A stretch of DNA of 64,000 nt. It comes from Propionicimonas sp. GTDB taxonomy: Bacteria; Actinomycetota; Actinomycetes; Propionibacteriales; Propionibacteriaceae. The position numbers were made by a program, and so were the translations under genes. This document shows, piece after piece, positions 42,293 to 50,191 of the stretch. Location: assembly GCA_013791955.1 (NCBI GenBank), contig VMSW01000008.1:62001-126000 (forward strand), given 5' to 3'. Positions within the stretch are counted from its first letter, which is position 1. Every line of letters starts with the position of its first letter. Below the pieces are notes generated by a model that saw nothing but the letters and a program-made list of their open reading frames with translations, did not search any database and was not told the origin of the DNA.

Positions 42293-43666
42293 ATGACGAC
42301 GATCAGCGTTGAGCGTCACCCGGCGTGGCTCCGTCTCAAGGACGCGGTCACGGCGGTGCAGGCATTACAGGCACCGGACGGCTCGATCTCTGCCCAGGGA
42401 CACGCCGCCGCCCACGATCAGGTGGGCGCCATCGTTGCGGCCATCGGCGAACTTACGCCCCTGTTCGGCCACGATGCTGACTACCTGGCTGCATCAGTGG
42501 TGGACTTCGAGCGCTGGGCGAATGAGGCCTTCGGCGTTCCCGACTTTTTGGATTCCTTGGTCGCCTTCCACCCGCAACGTCACCGTATCGACGGACTCCG
42601 GCACCTCGTCGTCTTTCCGATGTACACCCAGAACGGTTCTCGCAATCGGCAGGTAGAGGCGCTGCTGGTAGAGGTGATCTGGCCGGAGTTCGTGGCGCAC
42701 CTGGAGGCGGGGGACTACCCCAACAAGCTGTTCGTCTCGCTACGCCTGGTCGACTTCACGGCCGGCTACGACACCAACTCGGCAGTGCTCTTTCCTGAGA
42801 CGGTGTCCATGCGGGAGATTCCCACCTTCACCTGGGGAGCGATCTTCCAAGACCGTGAAGCAGCTCGCTTCCGGCGAGTGGTGCGCACCGCGTGCGAGGT
42901 CACCAAGCTCGAGTTGCCAGCTGGGGTGGCGGGCCTTCTCAATGACCAGGGCAGCACCGAGAAGACCTTCGTGATGTGGGACATCATTCACGACCGCACG
43001 CACATGAGCGGTGACTTACCGTTCGACCCGTTCATGATCAAACAGCGGATGCCCTACTTCCTGTATTCGCTGGAGGAGTTGCGCTGCGACCTGACCGCCT
43101 TCAGCGAGTGCGTGAAGATCGAGCAGCGGCTGAGCGCGAAGAGGGCCGCTGGGGAGGAGCTGTCTGCCGCCGAGGACGAGACCTTGCGGCATGCCGGGTT
43201 GGTGCAATACGCGGTGATCTTCGACCGAATCTTCCGGTTCGCCATCACCGGAACCCGAGTGCGCAACTACGACGGTGTGGGCGGGCAACTGCTGTTTGCC
43301 TGGCTGCACCAGCGTGGCGTTTTGCACTGGACCGACACGGCCCTGACCTTCGACTGGGAGGACGTGCCAGCGGCGGTCGTGGCCCTCGGCGAGGCGATCA
43401 ACGAGTTGTATTGGCGTTCGATCGACCGTCCCAAGCTCGTGCATTGGCTGGCCGCCTACGACCTGGTTAGTTCGGTGCTCGCGCCGCACCCGGCGTCGGT
43501 GTGGGCGCGCGGGCTGCCGGAGGAGATCCTTGCCGGCCCGCCGAAGGGTTACACCGATGCCGTGCTCGAGGACGAATTCCCGCTATCGATGTTCTACGAG
43601 GCACTGGAGAAGAAGATGCGTGATGTGATCGCTTCGACTGCGGGGATCCGCGGCACCGATGACTGA
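42293..43666 (+). CDS. DUF6421-family protein
   Basis: 457 residues. Full-length conserved actinobacterial protein without a known function. It has no signal or membrane segment. The middle has a striking HDRTHMSGDLPFDP motif (about 233-246) then YFLYSLEELRCDL; the His, Asp and Glu are spaced as in metal-dependent hydrolases, but this is only suggestive. ATG 42293, CAGGAT 7 bases before. It overlaps the following SDR gene by 8 bases, so the pair is co-translated. Confidence 0.75.
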   Translation: MTTISVERHPAWLRLKDAVTAVQALQAPDGSISAQGHAAAHDQVGAIVAAIGELTPLFGHDADYLAASVVDFERWANEAFGVPDFLDSLVAFHPQRHRIDGLRHLVVFPMYTQNGSRNRQVEALLVEVIWPEFVAHLEAGDYPNKLFVSLRLVDFTAGYDTNSAVLFPETVSMREIPTFTWGAIFQDREAARFRRVVRTACEVTKLELPAGVAGLLNDQGSTEKTFVMWDIIHDRTHMSGDLPFDPFMIKQRMPYFLYSLEELRCDLTAFSECVKIEQRLSAKRAAGEELSAAEDETLRHAGLVQYAVIFDRIFRFAITGTRVRNYDGVGGQLLFAWLHQRGVLHWTDTALTFDWEDVPAAVVALGEAINELYWRSIDRPKLVHWLAAYDLVSSVLAPHPASVWARGLPEEILAGPPKGYTDAVLEDEFPLSMFYEALEKKMRDVIASTAGIRGTDD

Positions 43667-44321
43667 GCCCGTGAGCGGCCGACTGGTGCTGATCGCTGGG
43701 GCCACCAGCGCCAGCGGACGAGCCGCGGCCCAGGCGTTGATCGCAGCTGGCGCCCAGGTGTTAGCGGTGGGGCACGACCGGGGCAAGCTTGACGCGCGCA
43801 CCGCCCTCGGTGCCGAGGTCGAGGCCTGTGATCTCACCGACGAAGGCGCAGTGTTCGCGCTGGCGCGGCGGGTTCATGACCGGGCGGGCCGCGTCGATGG
43901 CGTCCTGCACTTGGTGGGCGGTTGGCGCGGGGGTGGCGGATTGTCCGGCCAGAGCGAGGCCGACTTCCGCTTTCTGGAGCGATCGCTGACCGCTTTGCGC
44001 CACGTCAGCCGGGCCTTCGACGCTGACCTCCACGCCTCGGCCTCGGCGCGTACGGCCATGATCTCCTCGCCCGCGGTCGTCCGTCCGCTTGCCGGGGGCG
44101 CCAACTATGCCGCGGTGAAGGCGGCCGGAGAAGCGTGGATGCACGCGGTGTCGCAGGGCTTGGCCAAGGCGGCGCGAGATTCCGGTGAGCCTTTGCGGGC
44201 GGCGGCAGTGGTCTTTCGGGTCGCCACTCTTGCCGGGAGCGAAAGTGTGCTGGCTTCGGCGTTCGTCGACTTGTGGGCTCAAGAACCCACTGATCTCAAC
44301 GACCAGGTGATCGAGCTGTGA
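43659..44321 (+). CDS. SDR-family oxidoreductase
   Basis: 220 residues. Cofactor loop LIAGATSASGRAAAQAL (about 10-26; the second Gly of TGxxxGxG is kept), VGGWRG after strand 4, and the active-site ANYAAVKAAGEAW with Tyr and Lys. Substrate unknown. Coupled by 8 bases to the DUF6421 gene, a pairing that suggests a shared pathway. Confidence 0.85.
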   Translation: MTEPVSGRLVLIAGATSASGRAAAQALIAAGAQVLAVGHDRGKLDARTALGAEVEACDLTDEGAVFALARRVHDRAGRVDGVLHLVGGWRGGGGLSGQSEADFRFLERSLTALRHVSRAFDADLHASASARTAMISSPAVVRPLAGGANYAAVKAAGEAWMHAVSQGLAKAARDSGEPLRAAAVVFRVATLAGSESVLASAFVDLWAQEPTDLNDQVIEL

Positions 44322-44342
44322 CCGCCCCAAGAGCCCGAAAGC

Positions 44343-44348
44343 TAGGCT
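44343..44348 (+). promoter_or_regulatory. -10 element of threonine aldolase gene
   Basis: TAGGCT, 7 bases before the GTG at 44356. Confidence 0.55.
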
Positions 44349-44355
44349 GCCGATT

Positions 44356-45432
44356 GTGACCCCACTGCATGATCCGACCTCGCGCGGTTTCGCCTCGGAC
44401 AACTACTCCGGCGTCCATCCGGAAGTGCTCGACGCGCTCGCCGCCGCCAACGGTGGCCATCAAGTTTCCTATGGCGAGGACCGCTACACCGCCCGGCTGC
44501 AGGACGTGGCGGCGCGGCACTTCGGCGAGGGCGCAACGGCGTGGCCGGTGTTCAACGGCACCGGCGCCAACGTGGTGGCGCTGACCTCGATGCTGCCGCG
44601 GTGGGGAGCCGTGATTTGTGCCAAGACCGCGCACATTCACGCCGATGAGGGGGGCGCCCCAGAGAAGGTGGCTGGCATCAAGCTGCTCACCATTCCCACC
44701 CCCGACGGCAAGCTCACTCCCGAACTGATCGACACCGAGGCGTGGGGCTGGGGAGACGAGCATCGCGCGCAACCGAAGGTGGTCTCGCTCACCGAATCCA
44801 GCGAACTCGGCACCGTCTACACCCCCAGCGAGGTGCGCGCGATCACCGACCACGCCCACCGCCTCGGCATGACCGTCTATTTGGACGGCGCGCGGCTGTC
44901 GAACGCCGCGGCGTCGCTGGACGTTCCGCTGCGGGCCTTCACCACCGACGCTGGGGTGGACGTGGTCAGTTTCGGGGGCACTAAGAACGGCGCCCTGGCG
45001 GCGGAAATGGTGGTCGTGCTCAATCCGGAGGCCAGCGAGGGGCTGCGATACCTACGCAAGAACCAGATGCAGCTCGCCTCCAAGATGCGCTTTGTTTCGG
45101 CGCAATTGCTCGCCCTGCTGGACGGTGACCTGCACCTGCGCAACGCGCGCCAGGCCAATGCCATGGCTCGACTGTTGCGTGGTGGCATCGAAGCTGGGTT
45201 GGCTGAGGGGGCGATGAGCGGGATCGCCTTCACTCAACCGACCCAGGCCAACGCTGTGTTCGCTTCGCTGCCGCAGGCCAGCATCGAACGACTGCGCGAG
45301 CGCTTCCACTTCTATGACTGGGACACCTCGATCAGTGAGGTGCGCTGGGTGTGTAGCTTCGACACGACACACGCCGATGTCGAAGCTTTCCTTGAGGCTC
45401 TCGGCGAAGAATGCTCGCCGAGCCGCGGCTGA
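44356..45432 (+). CDS. ltaE: Low-specificity L-threonine aldolase
   Basis: 358 residues, PLP-dependent. SDNYSGVHPEVL at the N terminus, YGEDRYTARL, the cofactor-binding YLDGARLSNAAASL and SFGGTKNGAL with the Schiff-base Lys (about 213) match the family. Splits L-threonine or allo-threonine to glycine and acetaldehyde. The TGA stop is immediately followed by a repeat copy. Confidence 0.9.
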   Translation: MTPLHDPTSRGFASDNYSGVHPEVLDALAAANGGHQVSYGEDRYTARLQDVAARHFGEGATAWPVFNGTGANVVALTSMLPRWGAVICAKTAHIHADEGGAPEKVAGIKLLTIPTPDGKLTPELIDTEAWGWGDEHRAQPKVVSLTESSELGTVYTPSEVRAITDHAHRLGMTVYLDGARLSNAAASLDVPLRAFTTDAGVDVVSFGGTKNGALAAEMVVVLNPEASEGLRYLRKNQMQLASKMRFVSAQLLALLDGDLHLRNARQANAMARLLRGGIEAGLAEGAMSGIAFTQPTQANAVFASLPQASIERLRERFHFYDWDTSISEVRWVCSFDTTHADVEAFLEALGEECSPSRG

Positions 45433-45455
45433 CCCTTCGACGAGCTCAGGGAACT
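45433..45455. repeat. CCCTGAGC repeat copy abutting a stop codon
   Basis: CCCTTCGACGAGCTCAGGG plus four bases begins immediately after the ltaE stop TGA and ends just before the converging MBL-fold gene. Confidence 0.85.
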
Positions 45456-45460
45456 GAGGG

Positions 45461-46255
45461 TTAGCCCAATCGGACAACGTCCCCGTCGCTGAGCACCTCC
45501 GCGCCGACGTCTGCCATCGTCTGGCGCAGCTCGGCTAGCGGGGGATTGTCGTGGCCCAGGTGCACCGGGACCACCCGGGTTTCGGCCCCGATCGCGCCCA
45601 CCTCGCGCAACTGCGCCACGGTAGTCGCGAAGGTGACCAGGTTGAGGTGTTGGTCGCCTTTGTTGTTGGCGGTGCCGAAGGTGTCCTCGAGCAGCACGAG
45701 ATCGACCTGTCGTCCGGTCACAGTTTCGAGGGTGGCTGGGGGCAGTAGGCCGGTGTCGGTGAGGTAGAGCAGCGAGGACGCACCGTCGCTGAGGTGGTAG
45801 CACAAAGCCCCGGTGTAGGCGTGGTGGTTCGCCGCCAGCGCCTCGATCAGGTAGCCGTCGACCTCCACAATCTGGCCAGCGACCAGCGCGGTGAAGGACA
45901 CGCTGGTTTGGGCGGGGTCGAGCCAGTTCGCCGACCACTCAATGGCCGCCGCTGGGCCCAGCACCTGCAGCGGGGTTTGGGTCACCCAGGAGCGATGCAG
46001 CAGCACGGCCGGATCGAGATGGTCGCTGTGCGCGTGACCGACCAGCATCGTGGTGCACCCGATCAGATCCCGACCCAGGCGGCTTACCTGCCGGGGAGCT
46101 TCGGGGCCGGGGTCGATCAGCAGGCGGTTGTCGATTAGCACCGACGTTGGGGTGCGCAGTTCGCCCCGATCCCGGTGATCGGTGCAGGTGGGGCAATCAC
46201 AGAAGACGTTGGGAATGCCGTCAGCCGCCCCGGTGCCGAGCAGCAAGACCTCCAT
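45461..46255 (-). CDS. MBL-fold metallohydrolase, PhnP/CobU-associated type
   Basis: 264 residues. LLLGTGAADGIPNVFCDCPTC opens the protein (the Cys pair is typical of PhnP-like members), GHAHSDHLDP is the HxHxDH metal motif (about 73-82), and TDTGLLPP and PVHLGHDNPP give the remaining ligands. In other actinomycetes this domain is often fused to an adenosylcobinamide kinase (CobU); here it stands alone. Likely a phosphodiesterase or lactone hydrolase; the cobalamin link is inference. The 222 bases between 46256 and 46477 hold no gene. Confidence 0.83.
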   Translation of the reverse strand: MEVLLLGTGAADGIPNVFCDCPTCTDHRDRGELRTPTSVLIDNRLLIDPGPEAPRQVSRLGRDLIGCTTMLVGHAHSDHLDPAVLLHRSWVTQTPLQVLGPAAAIEWSANWLDPAQTSVSFTALVAGQIVEVDGYLIEALAANHHAYTGALCYHLSDGASSLLYLTDTGLLPPATLETVTGRQVDLVLLEDTFGTANNKGDQHLNLVTFATTVAQLREVGAIGAETRVVPVHLGHDNPPLAELRQTMADVGAEVLSDGDVVRLG

Positions 46256-46477
46256 GGAGCCAAGCTTGCCCGATCACCTCGATCAGGCGGGGACGTGGCG
46301 CGGCCCCGCCGGTTCTGGGACGACGGGGCCGCTTTGCTACAAGGGAAAGGTGTCGGTTTGCCTCCACATACCTCCTCAAGTTCGGTTCGTTGCTGATCTC
46401 TACTCAAGTGCGGCTGGCTGTGGTCGTGCGCAGCAGATCCTGTGAACCTGCCGTGGAATAGGCAGGCTCGCCTAATG

Positions 46478-46491
46478 GTTGAATGATCAAC
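46478..46491. promoter_or_regulatory. Small palindrome upstream of VOC dioxygenase gene
   Basis: GTTGA-ATGA-TCAAC, a 5-bp inverted repeat in an AT-rich pocket 18 bases before the ATG at 46510. The position suits a repressor site of the MarR kind, but no regulator gene is adjacent. Confidence 0.4.
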
Positions 46492-46509
46492 AACCAATCA
46501 AGGGGAGAG

Positions 46510-47409
46510 ATGACTAGCGGGCTCCTGCCGGACGACACTCGAATGTCCCAGGTTTCACTGGACGTGGCCGATCTGGCCGCCATGACCAGCTTCTACACCG
46601 ACGTGCTCCTGCTGGAGCAGTTGGCCGAGGGCCGCGACACAGTGCACCTTGGCCGCAACGGACGCGAACTGGTCGTGCTGCGGCACCGTCCGGACCTGCC
46701 TAAAGGGGAGCGGCGCAGCGCTGGACTGTTCCACACCGCCCTGCTGCATCCTGACCCGCGGACTCTGGCCCGGGTGGTGGCCTCGGTGGGGCTCAAGGCC
46801 GGGCAGCTTTACACCGGGAGCGGCGATCACCTGGTCTCGCAGGCGTTCTACCTCGACGACCCCGAAGGCAATGGGGTGGAGCTGTACGTCGACCGGCCGC
46901 GCGGGCAGTGGGAGTGGAATGGTCAGCAGGTGGTCATGGACACCCTTTGGCTCGACCCGAATGCCTTCCTCACCGAGCATCTCACCGACGCCGACCGCGA
47001 TTTCCTGGCCACCGCACCTGATCGCCGCGCCGAACCCGGCGGTGGTGCCGAGGTCGGACACGTCCACCTGAAAGTGGGCAACACTGACCTGGCCCGAGAG
47101 TTCTACGTCCGCGGGCTCGGCTTTGAAGTCACTGCCGAGCTGCCCGGAGCACTGTTTGTCTCCGCCGGCGGCTATCACCATCACCTGGCCATGAACACCT
47201 GGGGCACCGCAGGGGTAGGGCTGCGGGCGCCGGCGCTTGGGCTGGGACAGGTGGACATCGAAGTGTCCGGAGTGGCCGAGGTGTTGGCCGTCGATGAGCG
47301 ACTCCGCGCCCAAGGTGTCGCGACCCAGCTGGAGGGCGACGGCCAGGCGGCCGCGCTGGCAGTAGCCGACCCCTGGGGCAACCAGGTGCGGTTGGCGACC
47401 GCCGCCTAG
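46510..47409 (+). CDS. VOC-family protein, catechol 2,3-dioxygenase-like
   Basis: 299 residues with two VOC modules (about 8-125 and 180-298). The first has VSLDVADLAAMTSFYTDVL and DDPEGNGVELYVDRP, the second GHVHLKVGNTDLAREFY and DPWGNQVRL. This is the CatE/YfiE two-module form of extradiol dioxygenases. Metal ligands His and Glu are seen in both ends, but the substrate is unknown. ATG 46510 has GGGGAG at 46502-46507; the upstream ATG at 46483 falls in the palindrome region. Confidence 0.85.
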   Translation: MTSGLLPDDTRMSQVSLDVADLAAMTSFYTDVLLLEQLAEGRDTVHLGRNGRELVVLRHRPDLPKGERRSAGLFHTALLHPDPRTLARVVASVGLKAGQLYTGSGDHLVSQAFYLDDPEGNGVELYVDRPRGQWEWNGQQVVMDTLWLDPNAFLTEHLTDADRDFLATAPDRRAEPGGGAEVGHVHLKVGNTDLAREFYVRGLGFEVTAELPGALFVSAGGYHHHLAMNTWGTAGVGLRAPALGLGQVDIEVSGVAEVLAVDERLRAQGVATQLEGDGQAAALAVADPWGNQVRLATAA

Positions 47410-47410
47410 C

Positions 47411-48259
47411 TCAGAACCCGGCCGTCCGGGCCAGATGGGCGCTGAGTTCTGGGTTGTGTGGCAGCGGGACGCCGTCCAGTTCCAGCACCGGCAGGACGCC
47501 GCGCACGGCAGAGGCGATCCAGACCCCGTCGGTGCCCGGCAGATCCTCTGGACGGAACAGCGCCTCGGCTGCGCCAACTCCGGACGCGGCGGCAGCGGCC
47601 ATGATGACCTCGACCGTCACCGAGCTGAGGATCCCGGTGTCTTTGGTAGGGGTGGTCCACAGTTGGTCGTCGGCGGCAATCACCAGGCCCGCGGTGGGGG
47701 CTTCGAGCAGGTAGCCGTCGGTGGAGACGAAGATTGCCTCATCGGCGCCGCGGCGGGCTACCTCCCGTTTGGCGGCCACGTTCACCGCGTACGACAGCGT
47801 CTTCACCCCGCCGAGCAGCCACGGGGCTGCGGCAAAGGAGTCGGCGGCGATGCCGCGATTCAGGGTGATCGCGCGAACCCCCTGGCGCACCTTGGTGGCA
47901 TCGGTTGCCGCGGTGATGGTGAGCAGTTCGGTGAGCCCTCCGGGCCAGTGCTCCGGACCCCGGGTACGCACCAGCTTGAGGACCGCTTCGCCCGGCCACT
48001 CCCAGGACGCCAGCGCCAGCTCGATCAGTTCCCGCCAGGCGGCCTCATCGGGGGCCGGCAGGTCAAGGGCGGCTGAGGAGCGGGCAAAGCGGGCCAGATG
48101 GCGATCCAGGTGATCGACGCGTCTGCCCTGGTCGGTTACTACCACCCGAGCCGCATCGAAGCAGCCATCACCCCTGGTAAAGCCCAAGTCGTCGGCGTTG
48201 AGCAGGGCTGTTTCGGTTGGCACCAGACCCCGTCCCATGACGGCCACCAGTTGATTCAT
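47411..48259 (-). CDS. Class IV aminotransferase, aminodeoxychorismate lyase-like
   Basis: 282 residues. Fold-type IV PLP enzyme: GDGCFDAARV near 30, VKTLSYAVN with the lysine in VKTLSY (about 152), EAIFVSTDGYLLEAPTAGL (Glu PLP-nitrogen ligand) and TGILSSVT phosphate loop. Fits PabC (aminodeoxychorismate lyase, folate pathway) or a related branched-chain/D-amino-acid transaminase. GGAGG (48269-48273 region, minus) lies upstream of the ATG. Converges on the VOC gene with one base between stops. Confidence 0.83.
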   Translation of the reverse strand: MNQLVAVMGRGLVPTETALLNADDLGFTRGDGCFDAARVVVTDQGRRVDHLDRHLARFARSSAALDLPAPDEAAWRELIELALASWEWPGEAVLKLVRTRGPEHWPGGLTELLTITAATDATKVRQGVRAITLNRGIAADSFAAAPWLLGGVKTLSYAVNVAAKREVARRGADEAIFVSTDGYLLEAPTAGLVIAADDQLWTTPTKDTGILSSVTVEVIMAAAAASGVGAAEALFRPEDLPGTDGVWIASAVRGVLPVLELDGVPLPHNPELSAHLARTAGF

Positions 48260-48389
48260 GCACGCACCTCCGCAGAAACCTTAGGGCTCGCTCCTCGGAT
48301 TGGCCTAAGTGGCGCGGCGGTTGCGAGATCACTGGTGAATTGGTGGCATCGGATTCGGAAATCCCTTGAGAGAAGTTGGCCGCGGTGAC

Positions 48390-48395
48390 TAACCT
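48390..48395 (+). promoter_or_regulatory. -10 element of the hypothetical membrane gene
   Basis: TAACCT, 6 bases before the GTG at 48402. Confidence 0.5.
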
Positions 48396-48401
48396 CTCCT
48401 A

Positions 48402-48890
48402 GTGACGAACCAGCCCGCAGCCCAGTTTCTGTCCGCCCCGCCTCCGGCCCCGAGTCAGCAGTTCGCGCCGCCGCCACCACCGGTACCGGCCCCGCAGCTC
48501 CCCGGTTTGATGCTTGGACACGGCTTGATCCGAGTGAATATTCAGGGCAGTGTGATGACCTCATCGATGATCGTCCCTAGCCTGCTGATCGACGGCCGAC
48601 TGCTCACCTCCCAGTACGGCGTGAATGCCTTCCAGGTGCCAGCCGGACGGCACAAGGTGGAGCTCTACGCCCAGTGGATGCGGCGCTACGGGCAGGCCGA
48701 CCTAGATGTCGAGGTGGGCGAGGGTGGCGTGGCGGAAGTGTTCTACGCCGCTCCGCTGCACCAGTTCACCACCGGATCGATCGGCCTGACCAAGCAACAT
48801 CGCAAGGGCGGGCTCTTCATGGCGACGTTCCTCGCCCTGCTCTTCGCGATGCTCCTTGCCGGAGTGTATTTCGCCAACACCTTGGGCTGA
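48402..48890 (+). CDS. Hypothetical protein with proline-rich N terminus and C-terminal membrane helix
   Basis: 162 residues. A proline/alanine-rich stretch (about 8-36) precedes a beta-rich domain (about 40-125, GHGLIRVNIQGSVMTSSMIVPSLLIDGR) and a single C-terminal membrane helix (about 140-160, ATFLALLFAMLLAGVYFAN). No family recognised; the topology is that of tail-anchored or envelope-associated proteins. GTG start after TAACCT. Confidence 0.7.
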   Translation: MTNQPAAQFLSAPPPAPSQQFAPPPPPVPAPQLPGLMLGHGLIRVNIQGSVMTSSMIVPSLLIDGRLLTSQYGVNAFQVPAGRHKVELYAQWMRRYGQADLDVEVGEGGVAEVFYAAPLHQFTTGSIGLTKQHRKGGLFMATFLALLFAMLLAGVYFANTLG

Positions 48891-48994
48891 TCGGCAGGGG
48901 GCAACTCCTGGCGGGCTTCAAACGCCAGATATCGGCTAGCTGTGAGTTTCGAGTAATCGGAGTGCCTTTGCCGGTGTGGCAGCGAAACCCGTCC

Positions 48995-49000
48995 TAGCCT
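48995..49000 (+). promoter_or_regulatory. -10 element of the DUF3048 lipoprotein gene
   Basis: TAGCCT, 6 bases before the ATG at 49007. Confidence 0.55.
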
Positions 49001-49006
49001 GAAGGT

Positions 49007-50104
49007 ATGGAAGCGGTAAACCGCCGTACCGCGATCGTGACTCTGATCGGTGCCGCCAGTGCTGCTGCTGGCTGCGCGGTCAATCCGCCGCCAGGAATGG
49101 GGGCCGCGGGCGCTCAAGCCACGCCCGCCCAAGCTGAGCCGACGCCGAGCACCACCGTTGATAGCCGACCGCGGGCGCCCTTGACCGGGCTGCCGGTCGC
49201 CGATGCGGCGTTGCTGAATCACGCTGCGGTGGCGGTGAAGGTCTCCGATGTGCAATCGGCCCATCCCCAACTCGGGCTGAATGCGGCCGACATCGTGTTC
49301 GTCGAACCTAATGGCGTCAGCTATATCCGGCTGTGTGCGGTCTTCCACAGCAAGTTCCCCGAGCTGGTCGGGCCGGTGCGCTCGATTCGTCCGGTGGACG
49401 TGCCGCTGCTCAGCCCGCTGAAGCCGGTCTTTGCCAACACCGGTGCCGCGCTTTGGGTGATGGCCTACATCGGCACGTTCAGCCGCTACATCGAAAACCT
49501 CTACTCGTTCAAGGCCGGGGTGCATGGCACGTCGGCCTATTACACGATGCCTCATCGCTTCCGCGTGCACTCGGTGTTCTGCCGACCTGATGAACTGCGT
49601 AAGCGGGCCAAGCGCCTGACTGCTCCGCCCGCGGAGCCCTACCTACCGTTCGCAGATAGCGAGGAACAGGCCTCCACCGAGACCTCGACGCTGACGGCCA
49701 AGACGGTGTCAGTGCCCTGGGGTCCGGGAGACACCTGGAGCACCAGCTATCACTACGACGCCGACACTGGGCAGTACCTGCGCAATGAGCCGTGGGGAAA
49801 GCACGTCCTCGAAGACGGCCAGCGAGTGGTCACCGACAACGTGCTGGTGGTTCCGGCCCGCTGGCGGATGGCCAAAATCTATCCCGGGGGCGGCGACCCA
49901 GACCCAGTGGTGAGCATCATCGACGGCCGCGGCAAGTTCTACTACGCCCACCAGGGCAAATACGTGCGAGGCACCTGGACCAAAGGCGCGGTCGATGAGT
50001 TGTTCAAGTTCACCTTGGACGACGGCAGCCCGCTACAGATGGCGCCGGGGCGCACCTTCTTCGAGCTGCCTCAGATCGATGCCAAGGTGAAGTTCGGCTC
50101 CTGA
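49007..50104 (+). CDS. DUF3048 (YerB-like) lipoprotein with Tat-type signal
   Basis: 365 residues. NRRTAIVTLIGAAS has twin arginines at 6-7, then a hydrophobic core and lipobox AAGC with Cys23, so export by Tat and lipid attachment are likely. The body is a DUF3048 domain (ADIVFVEPNGVSYIRLCAVFHSKFPE, RSIRPVDVPLL, NTGAALWVMAYIG). YerB-like proteins occur in Firmicutes and actinomycetes; the function is not settled, with cell-wall roles proposed from context. Confidence 0.88.
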   Translation: MEAVNRRTAIVTLIGAASAAAGCAVNPPPGMGAAGAQATPAQAEPTPSTTVDSRPRAPLTGLPVADAALLNHAAVAVKVSDVQSAHPQLGLNAADIVFVEPNGVSYIRLCAVFHSKFPELVGPVRSIRPVDVPLLSPLKPVFANTGAALWVMAYIGTFSRYIENLYSFKAGVHGTSAYYTMPHRFRVHSVFCRPDELRKRAKRLTAPPAEPYLPFADSEEQASTETSTLTAKTVSVPWGPGDTWSTSYHYDADTGQYLRNEPWGKHVLEDGQRVVTDNVLVVPARWRMAKIYPGGGDPDPVVSIIDGRGKFYYAHQGKYVRGTWTKGAVDELFKFTLDDGSPLQMAPGRTFFELPQIDAKVKFGS

Positions 50105-50131
50105 GCCGTCTGACCCGGTCTGGGAATGCCA

Positions 50132-50157
50132 GTGGCCCCGGGTCTCCCCGGGGCCAC
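50132..50157. terminator. Bidirectional terminator between DUF3048 gene and glnA1
   Basis: GTGGCCCCGGG and CCCCGGGGCCAC pair over about 11 bp with a tight loop, 28 bases after the DUF3048 stop and 35 before the glnA1 stop. Confidence 0.75.
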
Positions 50158-50191
50158 CAGTAGAACAACAGACGAGCAAGCTCGTCTCAAA

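Noticed and set aside
46256-46477. Riboswitch before the MBL or VOC gene
   Set aside because: A GC-rich stem (CGGCCCCG at 46301 and CGGGGCCG at 46324) exists, but no conserved cobalamin, TPP, SAM or glycine riboswitch core is visible.
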